Shown here: piece by piece, positions 1 through 7,014 of the stretch
How the letters are laid out: the number at the start of each line of letters is the position of its first letter
Numbering within the stretch: the stretch's first letter is position 1
Source: JBPESN01 sp051710625
Lineage (GTDB): Bacteria; Pseudomonadota; Gammaproteobacteria; Enterobacterales; Enterobacteriaceae
Length of the DNA stretch: 24,397 nt
Reading direction: 5' to 3'
NCBI RefSeq assembly: GCF_051710625.1
Contig: NZ_JBPESN010000035.1
Span: forward strand, 1 to 24,397
Notes under the pieces: generated by a model
Seen by the model: the letters and a program-made list of their open reading frames with translations, nothing else
What the model was told of the DNA's origin: nothing
Databases searched by the model: none
Translations under genes and position numbers: made by a program

Positions 1-170
1 CCTGACTGCGCAATACCGTTCGCCTGCCGTCTGGCCTGTCAGGACGACTTTTCCAGTATTTGTAACTGCTGCGATGAACCCTGAACACGTGGCAGAGTGT
101 GGCCACAGGATAACGCGCTCTGAGTTTTCCGATTAACGAGAACTGTTCAGGGAGTCTGACATCAAGAGCG
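1..170 (-). CDS. IS3-family OrfB transposase, N-terminal start only
   Basis: In the -1 frame relative to orfA the sequence reads LPEQFSLIGKLRARYPVATL and continues through HVFRVHRSSYKYWKSRPDRP to the window edge. This is the typical start of an IS3-group OrfB, before its DDE catalytic core, which is not in the window. A slippery A-AAA-AAG heptamer lies on the minus strand at 184-178, upstream of this frame, where IS3 elements make the OrfAB fusion by programmed -1 frameshifting. Whether OrfB is complete beyond base 1 is unknown. Confidence 0.7.
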
Positions 171-436
171 CTCTAGCCTTTTTTAATATTTTGTTTTCCA
201 TTTCAATGCGTTGTACCTTCTTCTTGAGCTCACGTATTTCGATTTGTTCCGGGGTTATGGGAGAGGCTTTTGGCGTTTTCCCCTGTCGCTCATCACGCAG
301 TTGTTTTACCCATTTCGTCATCGTAGAAATGGCCGACGTCCATGACTTTTGCTGCTTGCGCGGCGGTATAATTTTGGTCGACAACCAGTTGAGCAGATTC
401 GCGTTTGAATTCAGGGCTAAAATTTTTTCTTTGCAT
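133..436 (-). pseudogene. IS3-family OrfA, frameshifted
   Basis: The start is ATG at 436-434, giving MQRKNFSPEFKRESAQLVV and matching the intact right-hand copy (MKRRNFSPEFKYKSAQLVV). Around 325-335 the left copy carries one extra base relative to the right copy (GTCGGCCATTTCT against GTCGGTTTTTCT). The helix-turn-helix half and the TMTKWVKQLRDERQGKTP half therefore lie in different frames. The C-terminal half, including the ELKKKVQRIEMENKILKKA coiled coil, continues open to a stop at 133. OrfA normally binds the terminal repeats and is fused to OrfB by a -1 frameshift, so this copy should make neither OrfA nor a full fusion transposase. Confidence 0.8.
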
Positions 437-508
437 TGATGCACCCGCGTTATTCTGAGGTAAGCATATCACCTCTGTTCAGGTGGCCAAATTCAGTGTG
501 CCACTACA

Positions 509-1492
509 ATCCCGGCGGCGGCGGATCCGGCGCGGTGCCCGCTACCGCGCTGGGCGCTGGCGCCGGGGGTGGTGGTGGCGGTCGCGCTGGGGCTGTATGC
601 GCTGACCGGCGAAGCGGGTCAGGTAGTGCATTGGCGGCAGACGGTGGAGGCGTTTCCTGCGCTGCGGGCGCGCGTAATGGATACCCACGGGCACCCCCTA
701 AGCGCCGAAGAGCTGTCTCGCTTCGCGGTCGGCCTGCGCGCCAAGCTGCAACATCACCCGGAGAACCTGCAAAATTGGCTGATCCGGGGCCGTTTGGGGG
801 TGGTGCCCAATAACGTTGAGCTGGCGACACAGGCGTTCGCCAAGGCCCGGCAACTGGCGACGAAAGATGACACCATCGCGCTGGATTGCGCGTCGGTGCT
901 GACACGTTTTGCCGATCCGGGGGACAACGGCGCAGGTAACAGTCTTCTGCAGGCTATTCTCGCCAAACGACCCCATGGCCTGCAGGCGCTGGATTTGCTG
1001 GCGCTCAATGAATATCAGCAAAACAATAATGCCCGGGCTATTGCTTTGTGGCGCGAGGTGCTGGCGCGTTTACCCGCCGCGGATGCCCGCGCCGATGCCA
1101 TCCGCCAGCATATCGAGCAGGGAAAAGCGCAGGGCGGGCTGGAGCAGGCGGCCCTGACCGTGGTCGTTACCACCCTGTCGCAGGCTGCTGCCGCCGGTTT
1201 GCCGACTCAGGGAACCCTGTTTATTTCCGTCAGCGGTGGAAAAAGTCCAATACCTGTAGCGGTAAAACCTTTGCCGTTGAGCCGCTTTCCGTTATCGTTA
1301 TCGCTCGACGATAGTAATGCCATGATCCTCAAACGTTTGCTTTCTGCCCAGCAGCGGGTAAAAGTACGGGTCCGAGTGGCGCGTGCCGGCACCGCGCAAC
1401 CGCAGCGCGGTGACTGGTTCAGCGAGAGTGCGACGCAGCCATTTGGCGGCAACGGTAGGGTAGCGGTTGAGATTAACCAGCAGCTCCCCTAG
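509..1492 (+). pseudogene. ccmI: CcmI/CcmH C-terminal TPR region (cytochrome c maturation), 5'-truncated by the IS
   Basis: CcmI is an inner-membrane protein that presents apocytochrome c to the haem lyase. The open frame enters directly from the IS end. It shows a transmembrane segment (RWALAPGVVVAVALGLYALT, about 545-610) and then a periplasmic part beginning HWRQTVEAFPALRARVMD with TPR-type helices (NLQNWLIRGRLGVVPNNVEL, ALDLLALNEYQQNNNARAIA). The stop is TAG at 1490. The first membrane segment and cytoplasmic loop that should precede this part are missing, so roughly the N-terminal third of the protein is gone. The ATG at 569 lies inside the membrane helix and is not a credible native start. 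The neighbour mlaA follows in the same direction. Confidence 0.75.
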
Positions 1493-1527
1493 CGATGGCA
1501 TAAGAATATACAATGTGGAGTTTTATA

Positions 1528-2286
1528 ATGAATTTCCGCCTGTCAGGTGTGGTGTTTGCCAGCGTCCTGCTTTTGGGGTGCGCTACTCATCAAAATCAGG
1601 ACGACCAGGGCCGGTTAGATCCTCTGGAAGGCTTTAACCGCAGCATGTTCAATTTTAACTACAACGTGCTGGATCCCTATGTGGTTCGCCTGGCGGCGGT
1701 GGCCTGGCGAGATTATGTGCCGAAGCCGGCACGTAACGGTTTGAGCAATTTCTTCACTAACCTGGAAGAGCCCGCCACCATGGTCAACTATTTTGTAGAA
1801 GGGAAACCCTACAAGGCAATGGTGCATTTCAACCGCTTTTTCCTGAATACCTTGCTGGGGATGGGGGGCTTGATCGACGTGGCGTCGATGGCGAACCCGA
1901 AACTGGCCAAAGAGGAGCCGCGGCGTTTCGGCAGTACTCTGGGTAATTATGGCGTCGGTTATGGTCCCTATGTGCAGCTCCCCGGCTACGGGAGTTTCAC
2001 GCCTCGTGAGAAGATCGGCGGATTGGTGGATGATCTTTATCCGCTCTTGAGCTATCTCACCTGGTGGATGTCCGCGGGCAAATGGGCGTTGGAAGGACTG
2101 GAAAGCCGCGCACAACTGCTGGACTTCGACGGCCTGCTGCAGAACTCGCAAGATCCTTACGCCATGGTGCGCGCCGCCTATTTCCAGCAACATGATTTCC
2201 TGGCCAGCGATGGCGTGTTGACGCCGCAGGAGAATCCGAACGCCGAAGCGGTTCAAGGCGATCTCAATTCGATAGATGCGCAGTAA
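1528..2286 (+). CDS. mlaA: MlaA (VacJ) phospholipid-binding outer-membrane lipoprotein
   Basis: MlaA is the outer-membrane component of the Mla system, which removes mislocalised phospholipid from the outer leaflet and passes it to periplasmic MlaC. The protein is 252 aa, essentially the usual length. It has a lipoprotein signal with lipobox LLLGC (Cys18) followed by Ala, which allows sorting to the outer membrane. The family signature DPLEGFNRSMFNFNY follows, then the conserved blocks NFFTNLEEPATMVNYFVEGK, NRFFLNTLLGMGGLIDVA and RRFGSTLGNYGVGYGPYVQL. The start at 1528 is preferred over the in-frame ATG at 1513 because GTGGAG lies 7 bases upstream of it and it begins exactly at the signal peptide. 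No lesion is seen. It is one of the few intact genes here. Confidence 0.95.
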   Translation: MNFRLSGVVFASVLLLGCATHQNQDDQGRLDPLEGFNRSMFNFNYNVLDPYVVRLAAVAWRDYVPKPARNGLSNFFTNLEEPATMVNYFVEGKPYKAMVHFNRFFLNTLLGMGGLIDVASMANPKLAKEEPRRFGSTLGNYGVGYGPYVQLPGYGSFTPREKIGGLVDDLYPLLSYLTWWMSAGKWALEGLESRAQLLDFDGLLQNSQDPYAMVRAAYFQQHDFLASDGVLTPQENPNAEAVQGDLNSIDAQ

Positions 2287-2673
2287 GCGACGGGCCGCGC
2301 CTGCCGCGTGCGGTCCATGGGTCGCCGTCCGGCCGGCCCGGTGCGTCGGGGGGGCATGGCCGCACAGCCGGCATGACATCGCGCCGTCTCACCGTGGCCG
2401 CGCAGTTGGAAATGGGGTGTGTTGCCGTTAGCGAGATAGGGTCAGCGCCGCTCACGTCGACCGATGTTCTGTTTACCGTTCCGCTACATCGGTAACTCCC
2501 AGGAAATGCTCGCTGATTTCCCGTTAGATTAAGCGATAAAAACGCGTCTTTAGCGGCCTTTTGTCCGGCCGATTAGCTGTTAACCCCGGCGCAAGGGGCG
2601 TATAATTATTTCCAATTATGAAGGTTTAATTTACGACTAGTGCCACCCCGGGTCGCCCGGTAAGGAGAAGATC
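2287..2673. other. GC-rich stretch where fadL would be expected; no gene recognised
   Basis: In many enterobacteria fadL (long-chain fatty-acid outer-membrane porin) lies between mlaA and yfcZ. Here only about 390 bases separate them. I could not recognise any FadL-like segment in any frame. The left 170 bases are GC-rich without a usable ORF, and the right part holds the yfcZ promoter. This is consistent with a clean loss of fadL, but ancestral gene order is assumed from relatives. Confidence 0.5.
2578..2606 (+). promoter_or_regulatory. Candidate sigma-70 promoter for yfcZ
   Basis: A perfect -10 hexamer TATAAT is at 2601-2606. The hexamer 17 bases upstream is TGTTAA, a weak -35. It sits about 68 bases before the yfcZ start, in a locally AT-richer patch, and the gene itself has a good ribosome site (GGAG just before the start). 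This is by inspection only. Confidence 0.45.
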
Positions 2674-2970
2674 ATGGCTAATTCACTGAACAAATACAGC
2701 GCGAATGAAACGGCAGCTTGCTGTTGCGTTGATGTCGGCACCATCATCAATAATGATGATTGCAAGGCGAGCTTCAGCCGCGCCTTCGCGGAGCGCCAAC
2801 AGGCAGAATCGATGCTGGCCTGGCTTACGGAAAAAGCACTCGCGGTGGAATCCAATCCTTGTTAAATCGATGCCAGGATTGACCCTCAGGATAACGGTTT
2901 CGTGCTGGACGCGGACTTCACCTTTTGCTGCCAGGCGGGAACGCTGATTTTCCAACTTGGTCTGCGTTAA
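2674..2970 (+). pseudogene. yfcZ: YfcZ/YiiS-family small protein (DUF406), interrupted by an in-frame TAA
   Basis: The sequence MANSLNKYSANETAACCCVD, then VGTIINNDDCKASFSRAFAE and further to EKALAVESNPC, closely follows enterobacterial YfcZ. A TAA stop occurs at 2863-2865, where relatives have a Lys codon (PCKI; AAA to TAA is one change). Beyond it the same frame continues with YfcZ-like sequence (DNGFVLDADFTFCCQAGTLI, then FQLGLR) to the natural stop at 2968. The full frame would be 98 codons, the normal size. So the gene is full length except for one nonsense codon after residue 63. Function of the family is not established. In relatives it sits between fadL and fadI. Confidence 0.85.
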
Positions 2971-2980
2971 ATCTTTTACC

Positions 2981-3021
2981 CGCCCGCCGCGAGCTTATGC
3001 GGCGCGGGGGGTACCGTTTTT
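2981..3021 (+). terminator. Possible intrinsic terminator after yfcZ
   Basis: A GC-rich imperfect inverted repeat (CGCCCGCCGCGAGC, TTAT loop, GCGGCGCGGGG) is followed by a short T run (3016-3021). It lies 10 to 50 bases downstream of the yfcZ natural stop. The stem contains a bulge, so strength is uncertain. Confidence 0.4.
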
Positions 3022-3207
3022 GTTCCGCGATTAAGACTATTCCCACGGTGTTTAAGCAGCATTCGGCTAAAGTGTTGTCATAGCCTGATAATCATCGCTA
3101 TTCGCGGTACGTTTTCTGACCTGAAAACGTCGCGCGCGCGCCGCGCGGATAGCCCTGCGCATTATATTGACTCCTGGGGTGGAGTTGATGTAAAAAAACA
3201 GCGTTTT

Positions 3208-3233
3208 GGTCGGATGAGGCCCCTCGTCTGACC
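3208..3233. other. Hairpin with FadR-like half-site in the yfcZ-sixA gap
   Basis: GGTCGGATGAGG (3208-3219) and CCTCGTCTGACC (3222-3233) form a 12-bp inverted repeat in which the two imperfect positions are G-U wobbles. The left arm TGGTCGGAT resembles the core of FadR operators (TGGTC-N-GAC). fadIJ, which are FadR targets in E. coli, would be expected in this gap but are gone. It may be a leftover regulatory segment or simply a terminator-type hairpin. The rest of 2971-3313 holds no recognisable gene. Confidence 0.3.
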
Positions 3234-3313
3234 CGACCCGTGCGTCATTACGGCTGGGGGGGGGAGCTCCCCGGTCAACCTGACGCAATGTTCCCCAACG
3301 ACAACGGTGCATT

Positions 3314-3716
3314 ATGCAAGTTTTAATTATGCGGCACGGCGATGCTGTTTCCGAGGCCGCAAGCGATGCGGAAAGACCCCTGACCGATCGGGGTCGTGAT
3401 TAATCCGGCCTGATAGCGCGCTGGCTTAGCGGCCAGGTGGCGGACATCGATCGGGTGTTGGTCAGTCCCTATCTGGGCGCCCGGCAGACGCTTGATACCC
3501 TGCAGGCGCTGGTGAATAAGGGCTTAAACCGGGTATTGGTCATCTCCCATCTCCCATCTGCCGTTGGTGGGCTATCTGGTGGCGGATATATGCCCAGAAA
3601 AGCAGCCGCCGATGTTCGCCACTTCCGCCGTGGCGGGTGTTGATCTGGACGCCGTTAGCGGTAGCGGTAAGTTACGCTGGCAGGTCGGACCGACCCAACT
3701 GCTGTCGAAAGTCTGA
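3314..3716 (+). pseudogene. sixA: SixA phosphohistidine phosphatase, multiply disrupted
   Basis: SixA dephosphorylates phosphohistidine proteins (ArcB HPt domain, PTS Npr in E. coli). The start MQVLIMRHGDAVSEAASDAE contains the RHG catalytic motif. Lesions seen: TAA at 3401 after GRD (relatives have Glu); loss of about 29 codons between ARQTLD and TLQALVNKG compared with E. coli SixA; and a tandem duplication of CATCTCC (3541-3547 and 3548-3554), which shifts the frame by 7 bases inside VISHLP. After the shift the original C-terminus still reads on (VGYLVADICPEKQPPMFATS, then AVAGVDLDAV, ending QLLSKV) to TGA at 3714. Removing one repeat unit restores that frame. Confidence 0.85.
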
Positions 3717-3731
3717 GCTGCTTCGCTAAAG

Positions 3732-3761
3732 TGTAGTGGCCAGTTTTAGTTGACCACTACA
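3732..3761. repeat. 30-bp footprint made of two IS-type ends facing each other
   Basis: TGTAGTGG (3732-3739) and its exact complement CCACTACA (3754-3761) bracket only 14 bases (CCAGTTTTAGTTGA). TGTAGTGG is also the terminal octamer of the IS3-family copies at 508 and 24093. The right part (CCAGTTTTAGTTGACCACTA) looks like the other end of such an element. It therefore resembles an IS reduced to its tips by internal deletion or by recombination between copies. No target duplication is evident (AAG before, AAT after). The surrounding 3762-3944 is AT-rich with no recognisable gene. Confidence 0.6.
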
Positions 3762-3944
3762 AATAGATAAAAGTTAATACGGAACACCCTAATGCGAGCA
3801 CTAATAGATAAATTAGCTTGTTACCCTATGATGATACTCATCACTCAGGCATATAAAGGTATTGTCTGACGTTGCTCAAAATGGCTTTATGTCTGGCTTG
3901 ATTAGGTATATGTATGCGCTGGGGGTTACGCAACTAAAGTCTGG

Positions 3945-5407
3945 TTATTCCCACTCAATCGTCGCCGGCGGCTTGCCGGAAATGTCATACACGACCCGAG
4001 AAATGCCGTCGATCTTATTGATAATACGATTGGAAACGCGGCCCAGAAAGTCATAAGGCAAGTGCGCCCAATGGGCGGTCATAAAGTCAATGGTTTCTAC
4101 TGCGCGCAGCAAAACCACCCAGTCGTATTTGCGGCCATCGCCCATGACACCGACGGAGCGCACGGGCAAGAAGACGGTAAAGGCCTAGCTGACTTTATTG
4201 TACAGATCCGCCTTGTGTAGTTCTTCGATAAAGATAGCATCGGCCCGCCGCCGCAAATCGCAATACTCTTTCTTCACCTCACCCAGCACCCGCACGCCCA
4301 AACCCGGTCCGGGGAACGGATGGCGATAAAGCATATTGTAAGGCAGGCCGCCAACGTTATGGTGCGACTTGATGACATGGACTTTGCCGGTGGTGGCGGC
4401 GGATTCGATGACGTCCGGGTAAATGGTGCCCGGCGCCAGCCATTTCATGTCGGTGAGGCTCAGCGCCTGTTCGTCAAACACCTCGACAAATATTCGGCCG
4501 ATGGTTTTCCGTTTTGTTTCCGGATCGTCAATGCCGCCCAGCGCGGAAAGGAACCTATCTTCCGCCGGTATAGCGATAATGTTTAAGCCGTAGCGATCGC
4601 CAAACATTTCCATCACCTGACTGGCTTCGTTAAGGCGCAGCAGACCGTTATCGACGAACACGCAGGTCAGCCGTTCGCCGATGGCCCGGTGCAACAGCAT
4701 GGCGGTAACCGACGAATCTACGCCGCCGGATAAACCGAGAATGACCCGATTATTGCCAACCTGTACGCGGATACGGGCGACGGCATCTTCGATGATTTTG
4801 ACCGGCGTCCACAGCGGCGCGCACCGGCAAATATCAAGTACGAAGCGTTCCAGCATGCGCTGACCCTGACGAGTATGGGTAACTTCGGGGTGAAATTGCA
4901 CGCTGTAGAACCGTTTTTCTTCATTGGCCATAATGGCGAAAGGGCAGGTTTCGGTGCTGGCTACGGTGACTTTATCGCCATGCCTCATCCAGACATCCAG
5001 CAGTGGCGCTCTGCCAGTGCCGATGTCGTCCTGAATGTCGCGCACCAGTAAACTGTCGGTCACCTCTACCTGGGGATAACCAAACTCGTGCTGCGTCGAG
5101 CCCTGGACTTTGCCGCCGAGCTGCATCGCCATGGTTTGCATGCCGTAGCAAACACCCATGCACCGGCACGCCTGCCTGAAACACATAGTCCGGCGCGCGC
5201 GGGCTTGTCCTGCTCGGTGGTGCTTTCCGGACCGCCGGAAAGGATGATGCCGCTGGGCTTGAATTCGCGTATTTGCGCTTCGGTTACATCCCATGCCCAA
5301 AGTTCGCAATAGACGCCCGGTTCGCGCACCCGGCGAGCAGCCAGTTGGGTGTATTGCGAGCCGAAGTCCAGAATCAGAGTGCGGTGTTTATGGATATTTT
5401 CTGTCAT
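3945..5407 (-). pseudogene. guaA: GMP synthase (glutamine-hydrolysing) GuaA, pseudogene
   Basis: GuaA converts XMP to GMP with glutamine and ATP. The start MTENIHKHRTLILDFGSQYT (ATG at 5407-5405) and the end ISGKPPATIEWE (stop at 3945) match full-length GuaA, and the amidotransferase motif GVCYG and the P-loop LGLSGGVDSSV are visible. Lesions: at least two frameshifts between about 5150 and 5220, around the amidotransferase Cys region; loss of 7 residues at GDKVT-VAST (near 4965); loss of 29 residues at GGLP-YNMLYRHP (near 4345), where both deletion ends carry GLP in the parent protein; one lost residue at ESAATTGK; and a TAG at 4185-4187 replacing the Gln codon in VSQAFTVF. guaB lies upstream in the same direction, as in the usual guaBA operon. 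Confidence 0.9.
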
Positions 5408-5514
5408 TGATGGCGTATTCCGAGAGCGTGTAGCAAGAAGTATCAATGCCCGGTCGTCAGAGACCGGACGGAACGGCGGCGGACCGGCGAGGCCCGCACG
5501 CCGAGGAAAATTCG

Positions 5515-6862
5515 ATAACCCAGGCGGTAGTTCGGGGATTCTTTGGTGATGGCGACGGCATGAACGTGCTTTCCTGGATGCTGGCACCGCTGATACGGAC
5601 AAATTCCGCTTTGGTACGAAGGTCGTCGATGGTAGCACAACCGGTCAGCCTCATACAGGAACGCAGCCCGCCCATTTGTTGATAGATGATTTCCTTCAGG
5701 CGCCCTTTATACGCCACGTGGTCCTCGATCCCTTCCGGCACCAGTTTGTCGGCGGCGTTATCGGTCTGGAAATACCGGTCGGACGAGCCCTTGGGGATTG
5801 CCCCCAGCGATCCCATGCCGCGGTAAGATTTGAAGGATCGGCCCTGGAACAGTTCAATTTCCCCCGGGGACTGCTAAAAGCGATCCCACCATGACACAGG
5901 CGGCGCCGCGGCGGCGATGGCTTTGGCAATATCGCCGGAAAAACGGATGCCGCCGTCGGCGATGACCGGGATCCCCGTCCCTTCCAGGGCTTCCACCGCA
6001 TTAGAGATAGCGGTAATCTGCGGCACGCCCACGCTGGTGACGACGTTGTCGCCGATGATTTGTTGGCACGCGTTTCGCGGATACGTTGCAGCACGCCTTC
6101 AGAATGGCCGTGAGAGGAGTCGATAAGTAAAACGTCAACGCCGGCGTTCACCAGGGCATCGATGCATTCTTCATTGCCGGCGCCGGCGCCCACCGCGGCA
6201 CCGACGCGCAAGCGGCCGTGTTCATCCTTGCAGGCGTTGGGTTTGCGCTCGGCCTTTTGGAAGTCTTTTACCGTAATCATGTCGAGCAGATGGAACTGTT
6301 CGTCCACTATCAGCGCTTTTTCAACGCGCTTCTCGTGCATTTTTGCCAACACCACTTCCCGGGCTTCACCTTCTTTTACCGTCACCAGGCGTTCTTTCGG
6401 CGTCATCACGGCAGGAACCAGCTGGCTCAAGTCGGTGACAAAGCAAACGTCCAGGCCGGTGATAATCCCTACCAGTTCATTTTCATCCGTCACCACCGGG
6501 TGGCCGGCGAAACCGTTGCGCGCGGTCAGTTCTTTCACCTCGGACAGGGTAGTATTGGGAGTAACGCACTGGGGATTGGTCACGACGCCGCTTTCATGGC
6601 GTTTTACGCGACCTACTTCCTCGGCCTGGCGTTCGATAGACATGTTTTTGTGAATGAAGCCGATACCGCTTTCCTGCGCCAGCGCGATGGCCAGGCTGGA
6701 TTCGGTTACCGTATTTATTGCCGCGGACAGCATGGGAATATTCAGGCGAATTTTCTGAGTCAATCGGGTGCCGAGATCAGCGGTGTTGGGGAGAGCCGTG
6801 GAGTGGGCGGGAAGGAGCAGAACGTTGTCGAATGTCAGAGCTTCTTTAGCAAAACGTAACGT
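5515..6862 (-). pseudogene. guaB: IMP dehydrogenase GuaB, pseudogene lacking the catalytic Cys loop
   Basis: GuaB oxidises IMP to XMP, the committed step to guanine nucleotides. Homology begins LRFAKEALTFDNVLLLPAHS just after position 6862, but the expected ATG is ACG. The two CBS domains are readable (NELVGIITG, KALIVDEQFHLLDMITVKDF). After GVLQRIRETRAN the frame shifts, and the sequence reads IIGDNVVTSVGVPQIT, which lacks about 31 residues between IIGGNV and VTGVGVPQ of relatives. That segment contains GSICTTR with the catalytic Cys. Another shift and short deletion lie near 5870 (stop in frame, then SPGEIEL). A 1-base deletion near 5566 (IQES then HVHAVAITKESPNYRLG in the next frame) removes the native stop, and the frame then reads on to 5443. 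Confidence 0.9.
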
Positions 6863-6912
6863 AGCAATATCTCACCAAAGTGGATCTGAAACAGATAAAA
6901 TATTGCCGTGGC

Positions 6913-6942
6913 ATTATACAGAACGTAATCGGTTACCTTCAG
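6913..6942 (-). promoter_or_regulatory. Likely guaBA promoter
   Basis: On the minus strand a perfect TATAAT lies at 6918-6913, about 50 bases before the guaB start position. The -35 region is weak (CTGAAG with an 18-base spacer). The region upstream is A/T-rich (TTGAAAAAAA at about 6950), which could act as an UP-type element. A promoter that still looks usable in front of dead genes suggests recent inactivation. By inspection only. Confidence 0.45.
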
Positions 6943-6961
6943 TGTTTTTTTCAAAAATCTC

Positions 6962-6989
6962 TTGCTTACCGTTTCACAATAAGTAATAT
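6962..6989 (+). promoter_or_regulatory. Candidate xseA promoter
   Basis: TTGCTT (6962-6967) and TAATAT (6984-6989) are separated by 16 bases and lie 25 bases before the xseA start, divergent from the guaB promoter. Two AAGG ribosome-site matches follow at 6999 and 7004. Inspection only; no transcript start is known. Confidence 0.35.
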
Positions 6990-7014
6990 CAATCAACTAA
7001 GGTAAGGCTTTGCA

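Larger units (their letters stand above)
1..508 (-). mobile_element. IS3-family insertion sequence, left copy, 5' part only (reads leftward out of the window)
   Basis: Read on the minus strand, the element starts at 508 with the terminal sequence TGTAGTGGCACACTGAATTT, followed by a short leader, orfA and the beginning of orfB, which runs off the window at base 1. The same terminus and coding start recur at 24093 in the opposite orientation, which defines the element boundary by comparison. OrfA (helix-turn-helix plus a leucine-rich coiled-coil tail) and OrfB (DDE transposase) in overlapping frames are the hallmark of the IS3 family. The element abuts the ccmI reading frame at 509 and has removed or separated its 5' half. 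The target duplication cannot be seen because the other end lies outside the window. Confidence 0.88.

Noticed and set aside
436..905. Long overlapping open frames on both strands at the IS-ccmI junction (Gly/Ala- and Pro/Arg-rich products)
   Set aside because: They are out-of-frame shadows of GC-rich ccmI sequence with low-complexity translations; the TPR frame is the one with family similarity.
1615..2379. A 254-codon open frame on the minus strand opposite mlaA
   Set aside because: It is antisense to a clearly intact mlaA, has no recognisable motif and no ribosome site.
3547..3560. Short tandem CATCTCC units as a possible CRISPR or regulatory repeat
   Set aside because: Only two units, inside the sixA coding frame, and removal restores the protein; it is a duplication mutation.
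3792..3869. A 25-codon open frame starting MRALIDKLACYP in the sixA-guaA gap
   Set aside because: Too short to support, no ribosome site and no recognisable family.
6218..6859. A 213-codon open frame on the plus strand opposite guaB
   Set aside because: It is an antisense shadow of guaB, whose frame shows clear CBS-domain and IMPDH sequence.
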